Shown here piece after piece: positions 6,736-19,000 of a stretch of 64,000 nt of DNA. The DNA comes from Variovorax paradoxus B4. Its GTDB lineage: Bacteria; Pseudomonadota; Gammaproteobacteria; Burkholderiales; Burkholderiaceae_C. The notes under the pieces were generated by a model. It saw only the letters and a list, made by a program, of their open reading frames with translations. It searched no databases and was not told where the DNA came from. Both the position numbers and the translations under genes were made by a program. Where the stretch lies: NCBI RefSeq assembly GCF_000463015.1, contig NC_022247.1, positions 1,116,001 to 1,180,000 on the forward strand. The letters run 5' to 3'. How positions within the stretch are numbered: the stretch's first letter is position 1; each line of letters opens with the position of its first letter.

Positions 6736-8751
6736 TCACGCAGTCGCCAGTGCTGCCGGGCGCGCAAGGCGCAGCGCATGCATCCAGGCGCGGCGCAGCA
6801 CGGCCGGCGAACGCGATTCCTCGGGAATCAGCAGGAAGCCGCGGTCGCGCAGCGACGTGCCCAGTGCGATCTGGCTGGTCAGCACGGTCAACGGAATGGC
6901 CAGCAGCAGCGGCAGGCCAACCGGCATGAGCCAGATCAGCGCGCTCGGATCGATCATTGCAACGCCGAGGGCCAGCGCGCCGACCACCAGGCTCATGGGA
7001 GCGAGCTGCGACACGGCGACCTTCCACGGCACGGCGGCGGCTTCGCGCGGGGGCGACTTCCAGTCGAGCTTGATGCCGGTGAGGGCGACCAGCACGAACA
7101 GCGAGTGGGCCAGCATGCGAACCGGCGCCTGCACGATGGCCAGGCCGCTTTCGAGCACCGAGCTCTTCACCAGGCCCCAGAGGCCGCCGTACTGGCGTTG
7201 CTCGCCGCGCATCAGCACGGCTGCGATGCCGAGCAGGCGGGGCAGGAACAAGAGGCACAGGGTCCAGACCCACAGGCCGGCCAGTTCCGCCGGCAGCACG
7301 CTCCAGCTGGAGATCAGGCTCGAGCCGCTCAGCCACAGTGCGGTGCCCAGCGTCAGGAACGCGAGCCACAGCGGTGCCGAGACGTAGGCCATGGTGCCGG
7401 TCACGAACATTGCGCGGTGCACCGGGTGGATGCCGGGTTCGGCCATCAGGCGGGCGTTCTGCAGGTTGCCCTGGCACCAGCGGCGATCGCGCTGCAGTTC
7501 GGCCAGCAGGTCCGGCGGTTGCTGCTCGTAGCTGCCGACCAGGTCGGCGCAGAGCCACACGTTGTAGCCGGCGCGGCGCATCAGCGCGGCTTCGACGAAG
7601 TCGTGCGACATGATGCCGCCCGACATGCCGCCGGTGCCCTTGATGGGGGCCAGCGCGCAGTGCTTCATGAAGGGCTCGACGCGGATGATCGCGTTGTGGC
7701 CCCAGTAGTGCGATTCGCCCAGTTGCCAGAACTGCATGCCCAGCGTGAACAGGCGGCCCGTCACGCGGGAAGCGAATTGCTGCGCGCGGGCATGCAGCGT
7801 CACGTGGCCGATGGCCTGCGTGGCGGTCTGGATGATGCCGGCGGTGGGGTTGGCTTCCATCAGCTTGACCATCGAGGCCAGGCAGTCGCCGCTCATCACG
7901 GAGTCGGCGTCGAGCACGACCATGTAGCGGTAGTCCTTGCCCCAGCGGCGGCAGAAGTCGGCCACGTTGCCGGCCTTGCGGTGCGTGCGGCGGGTGCGCA
8001 GGCGGTAGTACACCTCGACCTGCGGCTGGTTGGGGCTGTCGGCCAGCGCGGCGCGCAGGTCTTCCCAGGCGGCGCGCTCGGCGGCAGCGGTTTCGGGCGA
8101 GTAGCTGTCGGACAGCACGAACACGTCGAACTGCTTCGCGTGGCCGGTGGCCGCGACCGATTCGCAGGTGGCGCGCAGGCCGGCGAACACCGTGGCAACG
8201 TCTTCGTTGCAGATCGGCATGATGATCGCGGTGCGTGCCTCGGGGTTCATCGGGTGGTGGGCCACCTGCTTGACCGAGAGCGCGTGCTTGTCACCGCGCA
8301 CCGAGACGTAGAAGCCCATGAGCGCGGTCACGAAGCCGGTGACGACCCAGCCCGAGAGCAGGCCGTACAGGCCGATCTGGCCGTATTCGAGCCAGACGTT
8401 GTCGTAGTCGGGCTGCACGCCGGCAAACAGTGCGGACGCGATCACGGTGCTCAGCAGCGTGAGCGCCATGAAGGCGAAGCGGCGCTGCGCCGCGGCGCGC
8501 TGCCAAGGCTGCCTGACCTGGGCGCCGGCTTCGGCGGTTTGGCTTTCCGGCTTGCCGCCGGCGCCGAGCTTGACCAGGAGGGCCGTGCCAAGGCTGTTCC
8601 AGAAGCCGCGCCACGGGCGGGGCGCCATGGAACCGCGGTTGACCGGCGGAGCGGTCACGGAATTGGGATGGCGTTCTTCGCGCACCGGGCTGCGGTGCGA
8701 AAAGTCGGCTTCGGTCAGCACGTTCAGTTGGGAGAAGTCGTTTGGCTTCAT
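6736..8751 (-). CDS. opgH: Glucans biosynthesis glucosyltransferase H (MdoH/OpgH)
   Basis: A 671-residue inner-membrane family 2 glycosyltransferase that polymerises glucose from UDP-glucose into the backbone of osmoregulated periplasmic glucans. Seen: two N-terminal membrane helices around residues 75-135, a large cytosolic GT-A domain with VVLDADSVMSG (DxD) and QRDRRWCQGN (QxxRW type), and several C-terminal membrane helices. The ATG at 8751 gives the family N-terminus MKPNDFSQLN. It is shorter than the E. coli protein (about 850 residues), mostly because of a shorter N-terminus. The usual partner opgG is not adjacent. It is preceded by 404 bases without a gene. Confidence 0.93.
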   Translation of the reverse strand: MKPNDFSQLNVLTEADFSHRSPVREERHPNSVTAPPVNRGSMAPRPWRGFWNSLGTALLVKLGAGGKPESQTAEAGAQVRQPWQRAAAQRRFAFMALTLLSTVIASALFAGVQPDYDNVWLEYGQIGLYGLLSGWVVTGFVTALMGFYVSVRGDKHALSVKQVAHHPMNPEARTAIIMPICNEDVATVFAGLRATCESVAATGHAKQFDVFVLSDSYSPETAAAERAAWEDLRAALADSPNQPQVEVYYRLRTRRTHRKAGNVADFCRRWGKDYRYMVVLDADSVMSGDCLASMVKLMEANPTAGIIQTATQAIGHVTLHARAQQFASRVTGRLFTLGMQFWQLGESHYWGHNAIIRVEPFMKHCALAPIKGTGGMSGGIMSHDFVEAALMRRAGYNVWLCADLVGSYEQQPPDLLAELQRDRRWCQGNLQNARLMAEPGIHPVHRAMFVTGTMAYVSAPLWLAFLTLGTALWLSGSSLISSWSVLPAELAGLWVWTLCLLFLPRLLGIAAVLMRGEQRQYGGLWGLVKSSVLESGLAIVQAPVRMLAHSLFVLVALTGIKLDWKSPPREAAAVPWKVAVSQLAPMSLVVGALALGVAMIDPSALIWLMPVGLPLLLAIPLTVLTSQIALGTSLRDRGFLLIPEESRSPAVLRRAWMHALRLARPAALATA

Positions 8752-9155
8752 GTGTGATTTACCAACGTTGCTTGTCGAGAGAAGGGGTGTCGCCAATGGC
8801 AGGAAAGCGCTTGACCACGCAATCCGGTTCGGCGCCGCCCGCGCTTGCGAGCGCGGCCAGTGAATGACCGGCGGCACGGGGCCGCACGGGGGAAAACTGC
8901 TTTTGACGCAGGCCGTCGCGCTGCTGGCGCAGTGCGAAAGATGGGCTGGTAAGTGCTGTCATGCCTGTACAGGGGCAAACCCTGTGCCAGGCTGGAAAAA
9001 CGCTTTCAGATCAACAACTTGGAGCGATCTGGATGCGTTTTTCGGGGCTGGAGCCGTTGGAAGGGCTCCGAAACCCCCGATTTTGTCGCCGAATCCCGAC
9101 AAGCCTTGAGGGCTGGCGGAAAAGATCCTTTTAAATCAACAGCTTAGGGGCGTCG
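8752..9155. other. Intergenic region upstream of opgH
   Basis: No coding frame, RNA gene or clear operator is supported in these 404 bases. The region is less GC-rich than the genes around it and presumably carries the opgH promoter, which I could not pinpoint, and the end of glrR. Confidence 0.4.
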
Positions 9156-10544
<1,389 letters not shown>

Positions 10545-10575
10545 CGAGGGGACACTTTCCGCAATCGCTGGAGGT

Positions 10576-11235
10576 TCATGGATTCGGCCTGGTGCTGCCG
10601 GGCGCGGGCAGGGTCGGCGCCGGCACGTTGTTGGGGCGCGCGAAGCTGCGCTCGATGGCGCGCAGCGCTTCGATGCGGTCGTTCAGCTGGTCGATGCGGC
10701 GCTGGCTTTCGCGCACCTGCTGCGCCTGCTTGTCGCGGTCGTCCTCGACGCGGCGCTGCTCCACGTAGCGCGCGGCGAGCGCGCGTGCCAGCGGATGCAG
10801 CGGCTGCGCCTCGGGCGAGGGGTTGGACATCACGCGCTGCAGCAGGCCCAGCGCGCGCGCCAGGTCGGCCGGGACGCGGGTCTGCGCGAGCAGCAGCGCG
10901 AGCTGCATCTGCGCATTGGGCGAATCGCCCGGGTCGCCGGCGCGGGTGATTTCGGCGGTCAGCTCGGCGCCGCCCAGCGGGCGGATCTTGTCGGCATACG
11001 CCAGCATGGCCGCGACCGGACCCTGGGTCATCAGCGTGAAGAGCGACGCGGGCTGCGTGGCGGGCGCCTTGGGCTCGGCCTCCACCGGCATCACGCGCGG
11101 CACGGCGGGCGGCGGCGGCAGGGCCTCGGCCTCGGCGGGTGGTGCGGGCTGCGTCGCGCAGGCGGCCAGCAGCAGGACGAAAGGCATGGCCACCGCCCCG
11201 GACAGGGTCGAACTGCGGACGAACGGAAAAAGCAT
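10576..11235 (-). CDS. QseG/YfhG-position lipoprotein between glrK and glrR
   Basis: A 219-residue protein with a lipoprotein signal (hydrophobic MPFVLLLAACA, acceptor Cys at residue 26), a Pro/Ala/Glu-rich linker, a helical middle, and a charged C-terminal coiled coil (QQVRESQRRIDQLNDRIEAL). Enterobacteria carry the outer-membrane lipoprotein QseG between the GlrK and GlrR genes, where it modulates the kinase. The position and the lipoprotein/coiled-coil build suggest the same role here, although I see no strong sequence likeness. Start ATG 11235 chosen because it gives the complete signal peptide. Confidence 0.75.
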   Translation of the reverse strand: MLFPFVRSSTLSGAVAMPFVLLLAACATQPAPPAEAEALPPPPAVPRVMPVEAEPKAPATQPASLFTLMTQGPVAAMLAYADKIRPLGGAELTAEITRAGDPGDSPNAQMQLALLLAQTRVPADLARALGLLQRVMSNPSPEAQPLHPLARALAARYVEQRRVEDDRDKQAQQVRESQRRIDQLNDRIEALRAIERSFARPNNVPAPTLPAPGSTRPNP

Positions 11236-11300
11236 GGATTGAAGAAAAGGCAAGAGGCGGTGTTTGTTTTCAGGTGGATGCCGGGGGCTTCGCGGTGGGT

Positions 11301-12728
11301 TCAGGCCGTGCGCGGCAGTTCGATGCGAAAGCGCGCGCCGGGCCCCTCTGGCAGCAGGGTGATGCGGCCCCCGTGGGCAGCAATGTACTCCTGCACGATC
11401 GAAAGGCCGATGCCCGTGCCCTTGACGGCATGCTCGGGCTGGCGCTCGCCCCTGTAGAAAGGCTCGAAAATCCGGTCCCGGTCGCCCTGGGCAATACCCG
11501 GGCCGGCATCGTTGATATCGATGCATGCCGTGGTCGGCGTACTGGACACCGCGATCGTGATCACGCCGCCGCTCGCCGAGTACCGGATCGCATTGGACAG
11601 CAGGTTGGCCACCGCCGTGCCGAGCTTGGTGCGGTCCACCGCGAGCGTGATCGACTCGCCCTCGGCATGAACGCGCAGGCCGTGGGCCTGCCATTGCAGG
11701 CGCTGCGCTTCGATCTGCTCCTCGACCAGCGGCAGCAGTTCGGTGCGTTCGCGGCGCAGCTCGCGGGCCTCGAAGGCGGCGGCATTGAAGCGCAGCAGGG
11801 CCTCGATCTGGCCCTGCAGCGAAACGGTGTTCTGGTTCAGAATCTGCGCCACTTCCAGCTGGGCCGGATTCAGCGGCCCCGTCACACCGTCTTCCAGCAG
11901 CGAAACGCCTTCGCGCAGCGCCGCCAGCGGCGTCTTGAGTTCGTGCGATACGTGGCGCAGGAAGCGTGCCTTGTCGGCATCGAGTTCGGTCAGGCGCAGG
12001 CGCAGCCACTCGAGCTGCTGCGACAGGCGCCGGACGTCGGCCGGCCCGCGGATGTCGATGGGCTCGTCGAGCCGGTTCTGGCCCAGCCCGACGATGGCAT
12101 GCTCCAGCCGCTTGAAAGGGCGCGCGAGCCAGATGCCGAAAGCCAGCGCCAGCGACACCGCCAGGATGCTGGCGGCCACCACTTCGCGCATCAGGCGGCG
12201 GCGCGCGTTCTCGATGCGCTTGGCCAGGGCATCGTTCTGCAGCTCGATCAGGAACTGGGCCTGCTGCGCAAGGTTCGTGTTCAGCGAATCGAGTTCGCGG
12301 AACTGCATGGCCATGCCGCTTTCGCGCGAGAGCGCGCTGTCGGCGCTGCCGCTCATCAGGCCCTCGATCACGCCGAGCTGGGTGCGCCACAGTTCGATGC
12401 CCGCGGGTGCGAGGCCGTTTCTCTCGAGTCGTTCGAGCACCTGGTGCGCTTCGCGCGCGGCGTCGTCGAAGCGGCGGCGCAGCACGGCGTCGTTCAGCAC
12501 CAGCGACTGGCGCCCGGCACGCTCCATGGCGGCACTGCGCTCGGCCAGCGACTGGGCCGCTCCCGAGAGCCGCAGCGCACGGGCCGCCGCATCGCGGCTC
12601 TGGGTCATGAGCGCGTCGTACTGGAACACCGAGCGCAGCGCCACGCCCACCAGGAGGGCGGTGATCAGCAGGAATGCGAAAAGCAGGAGCTGCTGGAACG
12701 AGCCCCGTTTCGACGGCCGCTTCGCCAT
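11301..12728 (-). CDS. glrK: Sensor histidine kinase GlrK
   Basis: A 475-residue membrane sensor kinase. Transmembrane helix 1 is at about residues 12-32 and helix 2 at about 186-205, with a roughly 150-residue helical periplasmic domain between. HAMP follows, then HisKA with RHVSHELKTPLAAL (His near residue 260), then the ATPase domain with NLLSNAIRYS, DAGPG and GTGIGLSIV. All catalytic boxes are intact. It is encoded directly after miaB, sharing one base with the miaB stop, and precedes the lipoprotein and glrR. The gene order supports GlrK, the partner of GlrR. Confidence 0.88.
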   Translation of the reverse strand: MAKRPSKRGSFQQLLLFAFLLITALLVGVALRSVFQYDALMTQSRDAAARALRLSGAAQSLAERSAAMERAGRQSLVLNDAVLRRRFDDAAREAHQVLERLERNGLAPAGIELWRTQLGVIEGLMSGSADSALSRESGMAMQFRELDSLNTNLAQQAQFLIELQNDALAKRIENARRRLMREVVAASILAVSLALAFGIWLARPFKRLEHAIVGLGQNRLDEPIDIRGPADVRRLSQQLEWLRLRLTELDADKARFLRHVSHELKTPLAALREGVSLLEDGVTGPLNPAQLEVAQILNQNTVSLQGQIEALLRFNAAAFEARELRRERTELLPLVEEQIEAQRLQWQAHGLRVHAEGESITLAVDRTKLGTAVANLLSNAIRYSASGGVITIAVSSTPTTACIDINDAGPGIAQGDRDRIFEPFYRGERQPEHAVKGTGIGLSIVQEYIAAHGGRITLLPEGPGARFRIELPRTA

Positions 12729-14092
12729 CAGGCGGCGAGCGCGGTGGGAACCGGCGCCGTCGACGATTCGCGCGTGGCCACTTCGCCGCGCAGCGTATAG
12801 GCGAGCGAGCGCGTGATGCGCAGGTCGGCCATCTGCCCGACCAGACGCGCGTCGCCTTCGAAGTTGACGACGCGGTTGCAGGCGGTGCGGCCCATCAGCT
12901 CGTTCGCATCCTTGCGCGAGGCGCCTTCGACCAGCACGCGCTGCGTGGTGCCGACCAGCGCATCGCCGAAGCGGCGCACGTTGCCGTCGATCACACGCTG
13001 CAGCGTCTGCAGGCGGGCCAGCTTCACCGCATGGGGCGTGTCGTCGTGCAGTGCCGCGGCGGGCGTGCCGGGGCGCGGGCTGAAGATGAAGCTGAAGCTG
13101 TTGTCGAACTGGCAGTCGTCGATCAGCTTCATCATCTTCGCGAAGTCTTCGTCGGTCTCGCCCGGGAAGCCGACGATGAAGTCGCTGGAGAGCGCGAGTT
13201 CGGGCCGGATGGCGCGCAGCTTGCGCACGGTGCTCTTGTATTCCATGGCGGTGTAGCCGCGCTTCATGGCCATCAGGATGCGGTCGCTGCCGTGCTGCAC
13301 CGGCAGGTGCAGGTGGCTCACCAGCTGCGGCACCTTGGCGTAGGCCTCGATGAGCCGCGGCGTGAACTCGTTGGGATGGCTGGTGGTGTAGCGGATGCGC
13401 TCGATGCCGGGAATTTCGGCGACGTATTCGATCAGGAGCGCGAAGTCGGCGATCTCGGCCGTGTCTCCCATGCGGCCGCGGTAGGCGTTCACGTTCTGCC
13501 CCAGCAGCGTGACTTCGCGCACGCCCTGGTCTGCCAGGCCGGCAATTTCCACCAGCACGTCGTCGAGCGGACGGTTCACTTCCTCGCCGCGGGTGTAGGG
13601 CACCACGCAGTAGCTGCAGTACTTGGAGCAGCCCTCCATGATCGACACGAAGGCGGTGGCGCCCTCGACGCGCGCGGGCGGCAGGTGGTCGAACTTCTCG
13701 ATCTCGGGAAAGCTGATGTCGACCTGCGGGCGGTTCAGGCGCTCGCGGTCGTTCAGCATCTCGGGCAGGCGGTGCAGCGTCTGCGGGCCGAACACGATGT
13801 CGACGTAGGGCGCGCGCGCAATGATGGCCTCGCCTTCCTGGCTCGCCACGCAGCCGCCCACGCCGATCTTCACGCCCTTGGCCTTCAGGTGCTTCACGCG
13901 GCCGAGGTCGGAGAACACCTTTTCCTGGGCCTTCTCGCGCACCGAGCAGGTGTTGAACAGGATCAGGTCGGCCTCGTCCACGTTCTGCGTCGGCTCGTAG
14001 CCCTGCGCGGCGTTCAGCACATCGGCCATCTTGTCCGAGTCGTACTCGTTCATCTGGCAGCCGAAGGTCTTGATAAATACTTTTTTGCTCAT
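12728..14092 (-). CDS. miaB: tRNA-2-methylthio-N6-dimethylallyladenosine synthase MiaB
   Basis: A 454-residue radical-SAM methylthiotransferase that converts i6A37 to ms2i6A37 in tRNAs reading UNN codons. The N-terminal UPF0004 domain has the second cluster cysteines Cys12 (FGCQMN), Cys49 (NTCSVRE) and Cys81 (GGCVAS). The radical-SAM CxxxCxxC is at 156, 160 and 163 (CSKYCSYC). A TRAM domain closes the C-terminus. The length is typical. Its stop overlaps the glrK start by one base (TGATG), so the kinase cassette may be co-transcribed with it. Confidence 0.96.
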   Translation of the reverse strand: MSKKVFIKTFGCQMNEYDSDKMADVLNAAQGYEPTQNVDEADLILFNTCSVREKAQEKVFSDLGRVKHLKAKGVKIGVGGCVASQEGEAIIARAPYVDIVFGPQTLHRLPEMLNDRERLNRPQVDISFPEIEKFDHLPPARVEGATAFVSIMEGCSKYCSYCVVPYTRGEEVNRPLDDVLVEIAGLADQGVREVTLLGQNVNAYRGRMGDTAEIADFALLIEYVAEIPGIERIRYTTSHPNEFTPRLIEAYAKVPQLVSHLHLPVQHGSDRILMAMKRGYTAMEYKSTVRKLRAIRPELALSSDFIVGFPGETDEDFAKMMKLIDDCQFDNSFSFIFSPRPGTPAAALHDDTPHAVKLARLQTLQRVIDGNVRRFGDALVGTTQRVLVEGASRKDANELMGRTACNRVVNFEGDARLVGQMADLRITRSLAYTLRGEVATRESSTAPVPTALAA

Positions 14093-14179
14093 GGGGTGCT
14101 TTCCTGGCCCTCCTCGTCGGGAGGGCCGATGCAGGGCGGTCGCGTCCTGCAGCGCGGCGGGCGCGGCCCGCCGGCATCT

Positions 14180-14629
14180 TTATTGCGTATTGACGGTGTC
14201 GTTCGAAGTGAACGGCCAGATGTTCAGGAACGGCTTGTTCAGCGACTCGCGGCTGGCCGTGGCCTCGCTCGGCGTGAGGATCCACACCTCGCGCAGCAGG
14301 CCGGCGGCATCCCGCGTGTAGTTCACCAGGTATTTCTGGCCGACGATGCTGCCCGCCATCACCAGCATGTTCTGTTCGCTGCGGATGCGGGCCCCGGGCG
14401 CCAGGCGGTCGACCTGGCCGTCGAGTTCGACGTCGGGCGCATTGATGACCATGAACTTGCCGCGCAGCGTGCCGACCGGGAAGGTGCGCCCGCCCACCAG
14501 CGACTCGTTCTGGGTCTGCGGCCGGGGCACGTCGGACTGGGCTGCGGCGCCAACGGAAAAAAGGCTTGCAGCCACTGTGCAAAGCGCTATGAAAGTGAGA
14601 GCATTCGTGGGTTTCTTGCAGCGGTTCAT
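14180..14629 (-). CDS. Conserved exported protein of unknown function
   Basis: A 149-residue protein with a signal peptide (MNRCKKPTNALTF followed by a hydrophobic stretch, predicted cut after AAAQS or nearby). The mature part is beta-rich, with GGRTFPVGTLRGKF and NAPDVELDGQVDRLAPG segments and no catalytic signature I recognise. Its ATG at 14629 is favoured over an upstream in-frame start because the signal peptide begins there. It lies 87 bases before miaB in the same direction. Confidence 0.72.
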   Translation of the reverse strand: MNRCKKPTNALTFIALCTVAASLFSVGAAAQSDVPRPQTQNESLVGGRTFPVGTLRGKFMVINAPDVELDGQVDRLAPGARIRSEQNMLVMAGSIVGQKYLVNYTRDAAGLLREVWILTPSEATASRESLNKPFLNIWPFTSNDTVNTQ

Positions 14630-14815
14630 GGGGTATATCCAGAGGCTGTGGAGCGGCGATTTTAGCGGCGGGGTGAAATCATCCCTGGCGCTTGCCACAG
14701 CGGGTTGTAGATGGGCCCTGGCATTGCGGCTTTACTTATCTTTACGGCACTCATGGACACTGCAAGTCGACGGCTGCTCCAATAGCCGCTGTCAGCCCAA
14801 AGTGCACAAGAACCC

Positions 14816-16030
14816 ATGAAGAAAAAACTCGTCCTCGCCCTTGCAGGTGTGTTGATCGTAGCCGTCGCGGGATGGTGGTGGAACGGGTCGGGCGACCGCA
14901 TCGCGGCAAAGAACGCCAGGCCGGCCGCCGCCGGCGGCGCGCCCGCAGGCAGTGCACCGGCCGCGCTCGTCACGCTCGCCACCGCCGAGCGGCAGGACGT
15001 GCCGGTCACTGTGCAGGTGAACGGCAGCGTGGTCTCGCTCAACAGCGTCGACCTGCGGCCGCAGGTGACCAACACGGTCCAGGCGGTGCACGTGAAGGAA
15101 GGGCAGTTCGTGAAGGCGGGCCAGCTGCTCTTCACGCTCGACGATCGCAACGACCAGGCCAACCTGGCCCGCGCCCGCGCCCAGCAGAAGCGCGACGAGG
15201 CCACCATGGCCGACCTCGAGCGCCAGTACAAGCGCAGCCAGGAACTGGTGGCGCAGAACTTCATTGCCAAGAGCGCCGCGGACGCCACGCTGTCGCAACT
15301 CGAGGCGCAGCGCGCCGCGGTGGCGGCCGACCGCGCCGCGGTGCAGTCGGCGCAGGTGGCGCTGGGCTACGCCACGCTGCGCGCGCCCATTGCGGGGCGC
15401 ATCGGCGCCGTCAACATCTACCCCGGCACGCTGGTGCAGCCCACGCTGTCGCTGGTCACCATCACGCAACTCGACCCCATCGCGGTGAGTTTCCCGGTGC
15501 CGGAGGCCAACCTGCAGGACTTGCTGGCGGCGGCGCGCAGCCGGGCCAAGGTCGAGGCGCTCGTCGCCGGGCGCAAGGAGCCGCTCAGCGGTGTGTTGAA
15601 TTTCGTCGACAACACGGTCGATCCGCAGATCGGCACCGTGCGCGCCAAGGCGGTGTTCGACAACGCCGACCAGAGCCTCTGGCCGGGCCAGTTCGTCGGC
15701 ACGCGGATCACGGTTCGCACGCTCTCCGGCGCCACGGTGGTGCCGGCCGCGGCGCTCATGATGCTGTCCGACGGCGCTTCGCTCTACGTGGTCGATGAGG
15801 CCATGAATGCCAAGCGCCGCAAGGTGCAGGTGCTCCATACCTTCGGCACGAAGGTGGCACTGAGCGGTGTCGAGCCGGGCGAGCAGGTGGTCATCGAGGG
15901 CAGCCAGAACGTGCGCCCTGGCGGCAAGGTCCGCCTCGACAAAAAGCCCGCACCGGCGGGCACCACCGGCGTCACACCGGGCAGTGCGGCCTCGTCGGAC
16001 GCACCCCAGCCTCCGCGGGAACGCGCATGA
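14816..16030 (+). CDS. RND efflux periplasmic adaptor (membrane fusion protein)
   Basis: A 404-residue adaptor of the HlyD/AcrA family that bridges an inner-membrane RND pump and an outer-membrane channel. It has an N-terminal membrane anchor (residues 4-23), a split lipoyl domain (around HVKEGQFVKAGQLLFTLD and ATLRAPIAGRIG), a coiled-coil hairpin rich in Ala/Gln/Arg at about 115-180, and a beta-barrel part. The length is normal. It overlaps the pump gene by four bases (ATGA). No outer-membrane factor gene follows, so the pair must use a channel encoded elsewhere. Confidence 0.92.
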   Translation: MKKKLVLALAGVLIVAVAGWWWNGSGDRIAAKNARPAAAGGAPAGSAPAALVTLATAERQDVPVTVQVNGSVVSLNSVDLRPQVTNTVQAVHVKEGQFVKAGQLLFTLDDRNDQANLARARAQQKRDEATMADLERQYKRSQELVAQNFIAKSAADATLSQLEAQRAAVAADRAAVQSAQVALGYATLRAPIAGRIGAVNIYPGTLVQPTLSLVTITQLDPIAVSFPVPEANLQDLLAAARSRAKVEALVAGRKEPLSGVLNFVDNTVDPQIGTVRAKAVFDNADQSLWPGQFVGTRITVRTLSGATVVPAAALMMLSDGASLYVVDEAMNAKRRKVQVLHTFGTKVALSGVEPGEQVVIEGSQNVRPGGKVRLDKKPAPAGTTGVTPGSAASSDAPQPPRERA

Positions 16031-19000
16031 ACATCTCGGAGCTGTGCATCCGTCGTCCGGCGATGACGGTGCTGTTGTCCGCCGCGGCGGTGGTCGCCGG
16101 CGTCTTTGCCTATTTCAGCATCCCGGTCGCCGCGCTGCCGAGCTACAACACGCCGGTCATCAACGTGAACGCCCAGCTGCCGGGCGCGAGCCCGGACACC
16201 ATGGCTTCGTCGGTCGCGCTGCCGCTCGAGAAGCAGTTCTCGACCATTCCGGGCCTGCAGACCATCAGCTCGGTCAACACCCAGGGCGTGAGCTCGATCA
16301 CGCTGGAGTTCGTGAGCAGCCGCGACATCGACGCCGCGGCCGTCGACGTGCAGGCCGCGCTGCTGCGCGCCCAGCGCCAGCTGCCGCAGGAGCTGACGCA
16401 GTTGCCTTCGTACCGCAAGGTGAACCCGGCCGATGCGCCGGTGCTGTTCATCTCGCTGATCTCGCCGTCGATGAACCCGGCCGAGCTCAACGACTATGCC
16501 GAGAACCTGATTTCGCCCACGCTCTCCACCATCGACGGTGTGGCGCAAGTGGCCGTGTACGGCCGCAAGGCCTTTGCGGTGCGCATCAAGGCCAACGCCG
16601 ACCTGCTCAACGCGCGCAACATCACGCTCGACGAACTGGCCAAGGCGGTGAACTCGGCCAACGCCAACACGCCCGTCGGCGTGCTCGACGGGCCGCGCCA
16701 GACGCTCACCATCCAGGCCAACCGGCAGCTCACCAAGGCGGAAGACTTCGCCAAGCTGATCGTCGGGCAGCGCAACGGCGCGCCGGTGCGGCTCGACGAA
16801 GTGGCCACCATCGAGGACAGCTTCGAATCGGTCAAGACCGCCAGCAGCTTCAACGGCCAGAGCTCGATCTCGCTGGCCGTGCAGCGCCAACCCAATGCCA
16901 ACACCGTGGAGGTGGTGGATGCGGTGCGCGCGCTCATCCCGCGCTTCAGGGCCGAGCTGCCGCAATCGGTCGAGATCCACATGGTGAACGACCGCTCGTT
17001 GTCCATTCGCGAAGCCGTGCACGACGTGCAGCTCACGCTGCTGGGCACCGTTGCGCTGGTGGTGCTGGTGATCTTCCTGTTCCTGCACCGGCTGGTGGCC
17101 ACGCTGATTCCGGCCGCGACCATTCCCATCTCGCTGATCGGCGCGGTGGCGCTGCTCTATGCCTTCGGCTACAGCCTGGACAACGTCTCGCTGCTGGGCA
17201 TCACGCTGGCCGTGGGCCTGGTGGTGGACGACGCGATCGTGGTGCTCGAAAACATCATGCGCTACGTCGAGAAGGGCATGGAGCCGATGGCCGCGGCGCT
17301 GCGCGGCGCGCGCGAGGTGGGCTTCACCATCATCTCGATCTCGATCTCGCTGGTGGCGGTGTTCATTCCCATCTTCTTCATGCCGGGCGTGATCGGCCTC
17401 CTGTTCCATGAATTCGCGGTGGTGGTGGCGCTGGCGGTGCTGGTGTCGGCCATCGTGTCGCTCACGCTGGTGCCGATGCTTGCGAGCCGGCTGCTCAAGC
17501 ACGTGCCGCGCAAGGAAGGCGTGCTCGACCACGAGGAAGAGCACCCCGAGCCCGGCACTGCCGTTGGACGCGGTTTCGAGCGCGGCTACCGCTGGGTGCA
17601 TGCGAGCTACATGCGTACGCTCGACTGGACGCTCGCGCACCGCAAGCTGATGCTGCTGGTGGCCGGCGGCACCTTCGTCGTCACGGCCTGGCTGTTCATC
17701 TCCATTCCGAAGGGCTTCTTTCCCGAGGAAGACATCGGGCAGATCCAGATCACCACCGAAGCGGCCGAGGACATTTCCTTCACCGCCATGAAGGCGCTGC
17801 AGGACCGCGTGGCCGCTTCGCTCCAGGCCGATCCGAGCGTGGCCTACGTGAGCTCGTTCGTCGGTGTGGGCGGGCCGACCGCCACGCAGAATTCCGGCCG
17901 CCTGTTCGCCGTGCTCAAGCCGCGCAGCGAGCGCCCCAAGATGGCCGCGGTGCTCGAGTCGCTGCGCCAGCGCTTCCGCGAGATTCCGGGCATTGCGGTC
18001 TACATGCAGCCGGTGCAGAACCTGCGCCTGGGCGGCCGCCAGAGCAAGGCGCGCTTTCAGTACACGTTGCAGAGCGTCAACGCGGGCGAGATGGTGCCCT
18101 GGGCCACGCGGCTCATGGAGCGCATGCGCGCCGACCCGGCTTTCCGCGACGTCACCAGCGATTCGCAGAACCGCGGCCTGCAGGCCACGCTGGAGATCGA
18201 CCGCGACAAGGCCGGCGTGCTTGGCGTCGCCGTGGGCGACCTGCGCACCGCGCTCTACAACGCGTATGGCGACCGGCAGATCGGCAGCATCTACGGCGCG
18301 AGCAACACCTACCAGGTGATTCTCTCGGCCGCCGACAACGATCGGCAGTTCGAGGACGACGTCTCGCGCCTGTCGGTGCGCAGCACCAGCGGCCGGCTGG
18401 TGCCGCTGTCGGCCTTCTCGACCGTCAAGCGCACCGTGGGGCCCACCTCGGTCAACCACCAGGGGCAGCTGCAGGCCGTGACGGTGTCGTTCAACCTCGC
18501 GCCGGACGTGCCGCTGGGCAACGCGACCGCGAAGATCGACCAGTTCAAGCAAGAGCTGAAGATGCCGCAGTCGATCATCACCACCTACGGCGGCGATGCG
18601 GCGGTGTTCCAGAGCTCGCAGGCCAGCCAGGCGGTGCTGCTGGTGCTGGCCGTGCTCGTGATCTACGTGCTGCTGGGCGTGCTGTACGAAAGCTACATCC
18701 ACCCGCTGACCATCCTGGCCGGGCTGCCGTCGGCGGCCGTGGGCGCCTTGCTCTCGCTGAAGATCCTCGGCTTCGACCTGACGCTGATCGCGACCATCGG
18801 CATCCTGCTCCTGATCGGCATCGTGAAGAAGAACGCGATCATGATGATCGACTTCGCGCTCGACGCGCAGCGCACCGAGGGCATGAAGCCGGTCGATGCG
18901 ATCCGCGAGGCCTGCCGGCTGCGTTTCCGCCCGATCCTGATGACCACGCTGGCCGCGCTGATGGGCGCGCTGCCGCTCGCATTGGGGCTGGGCGCCGGCG

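Noticed and set aside
6712-8757. 681-codon open frame antisense to opgH
   Set aside because: The opgH protein on the other strand is unambiguous. The antisense product is low-complexity His/Ala/Gln/Gly.
11301-14582. Apparent 1093-residue protein running through the miaB region into GlrK
   Set aside because: The first two thirds are a frame shadow of miaB. GlrK begins at ATG 12728 with its own transmembrane helix, and MiaB is complete in another frame.
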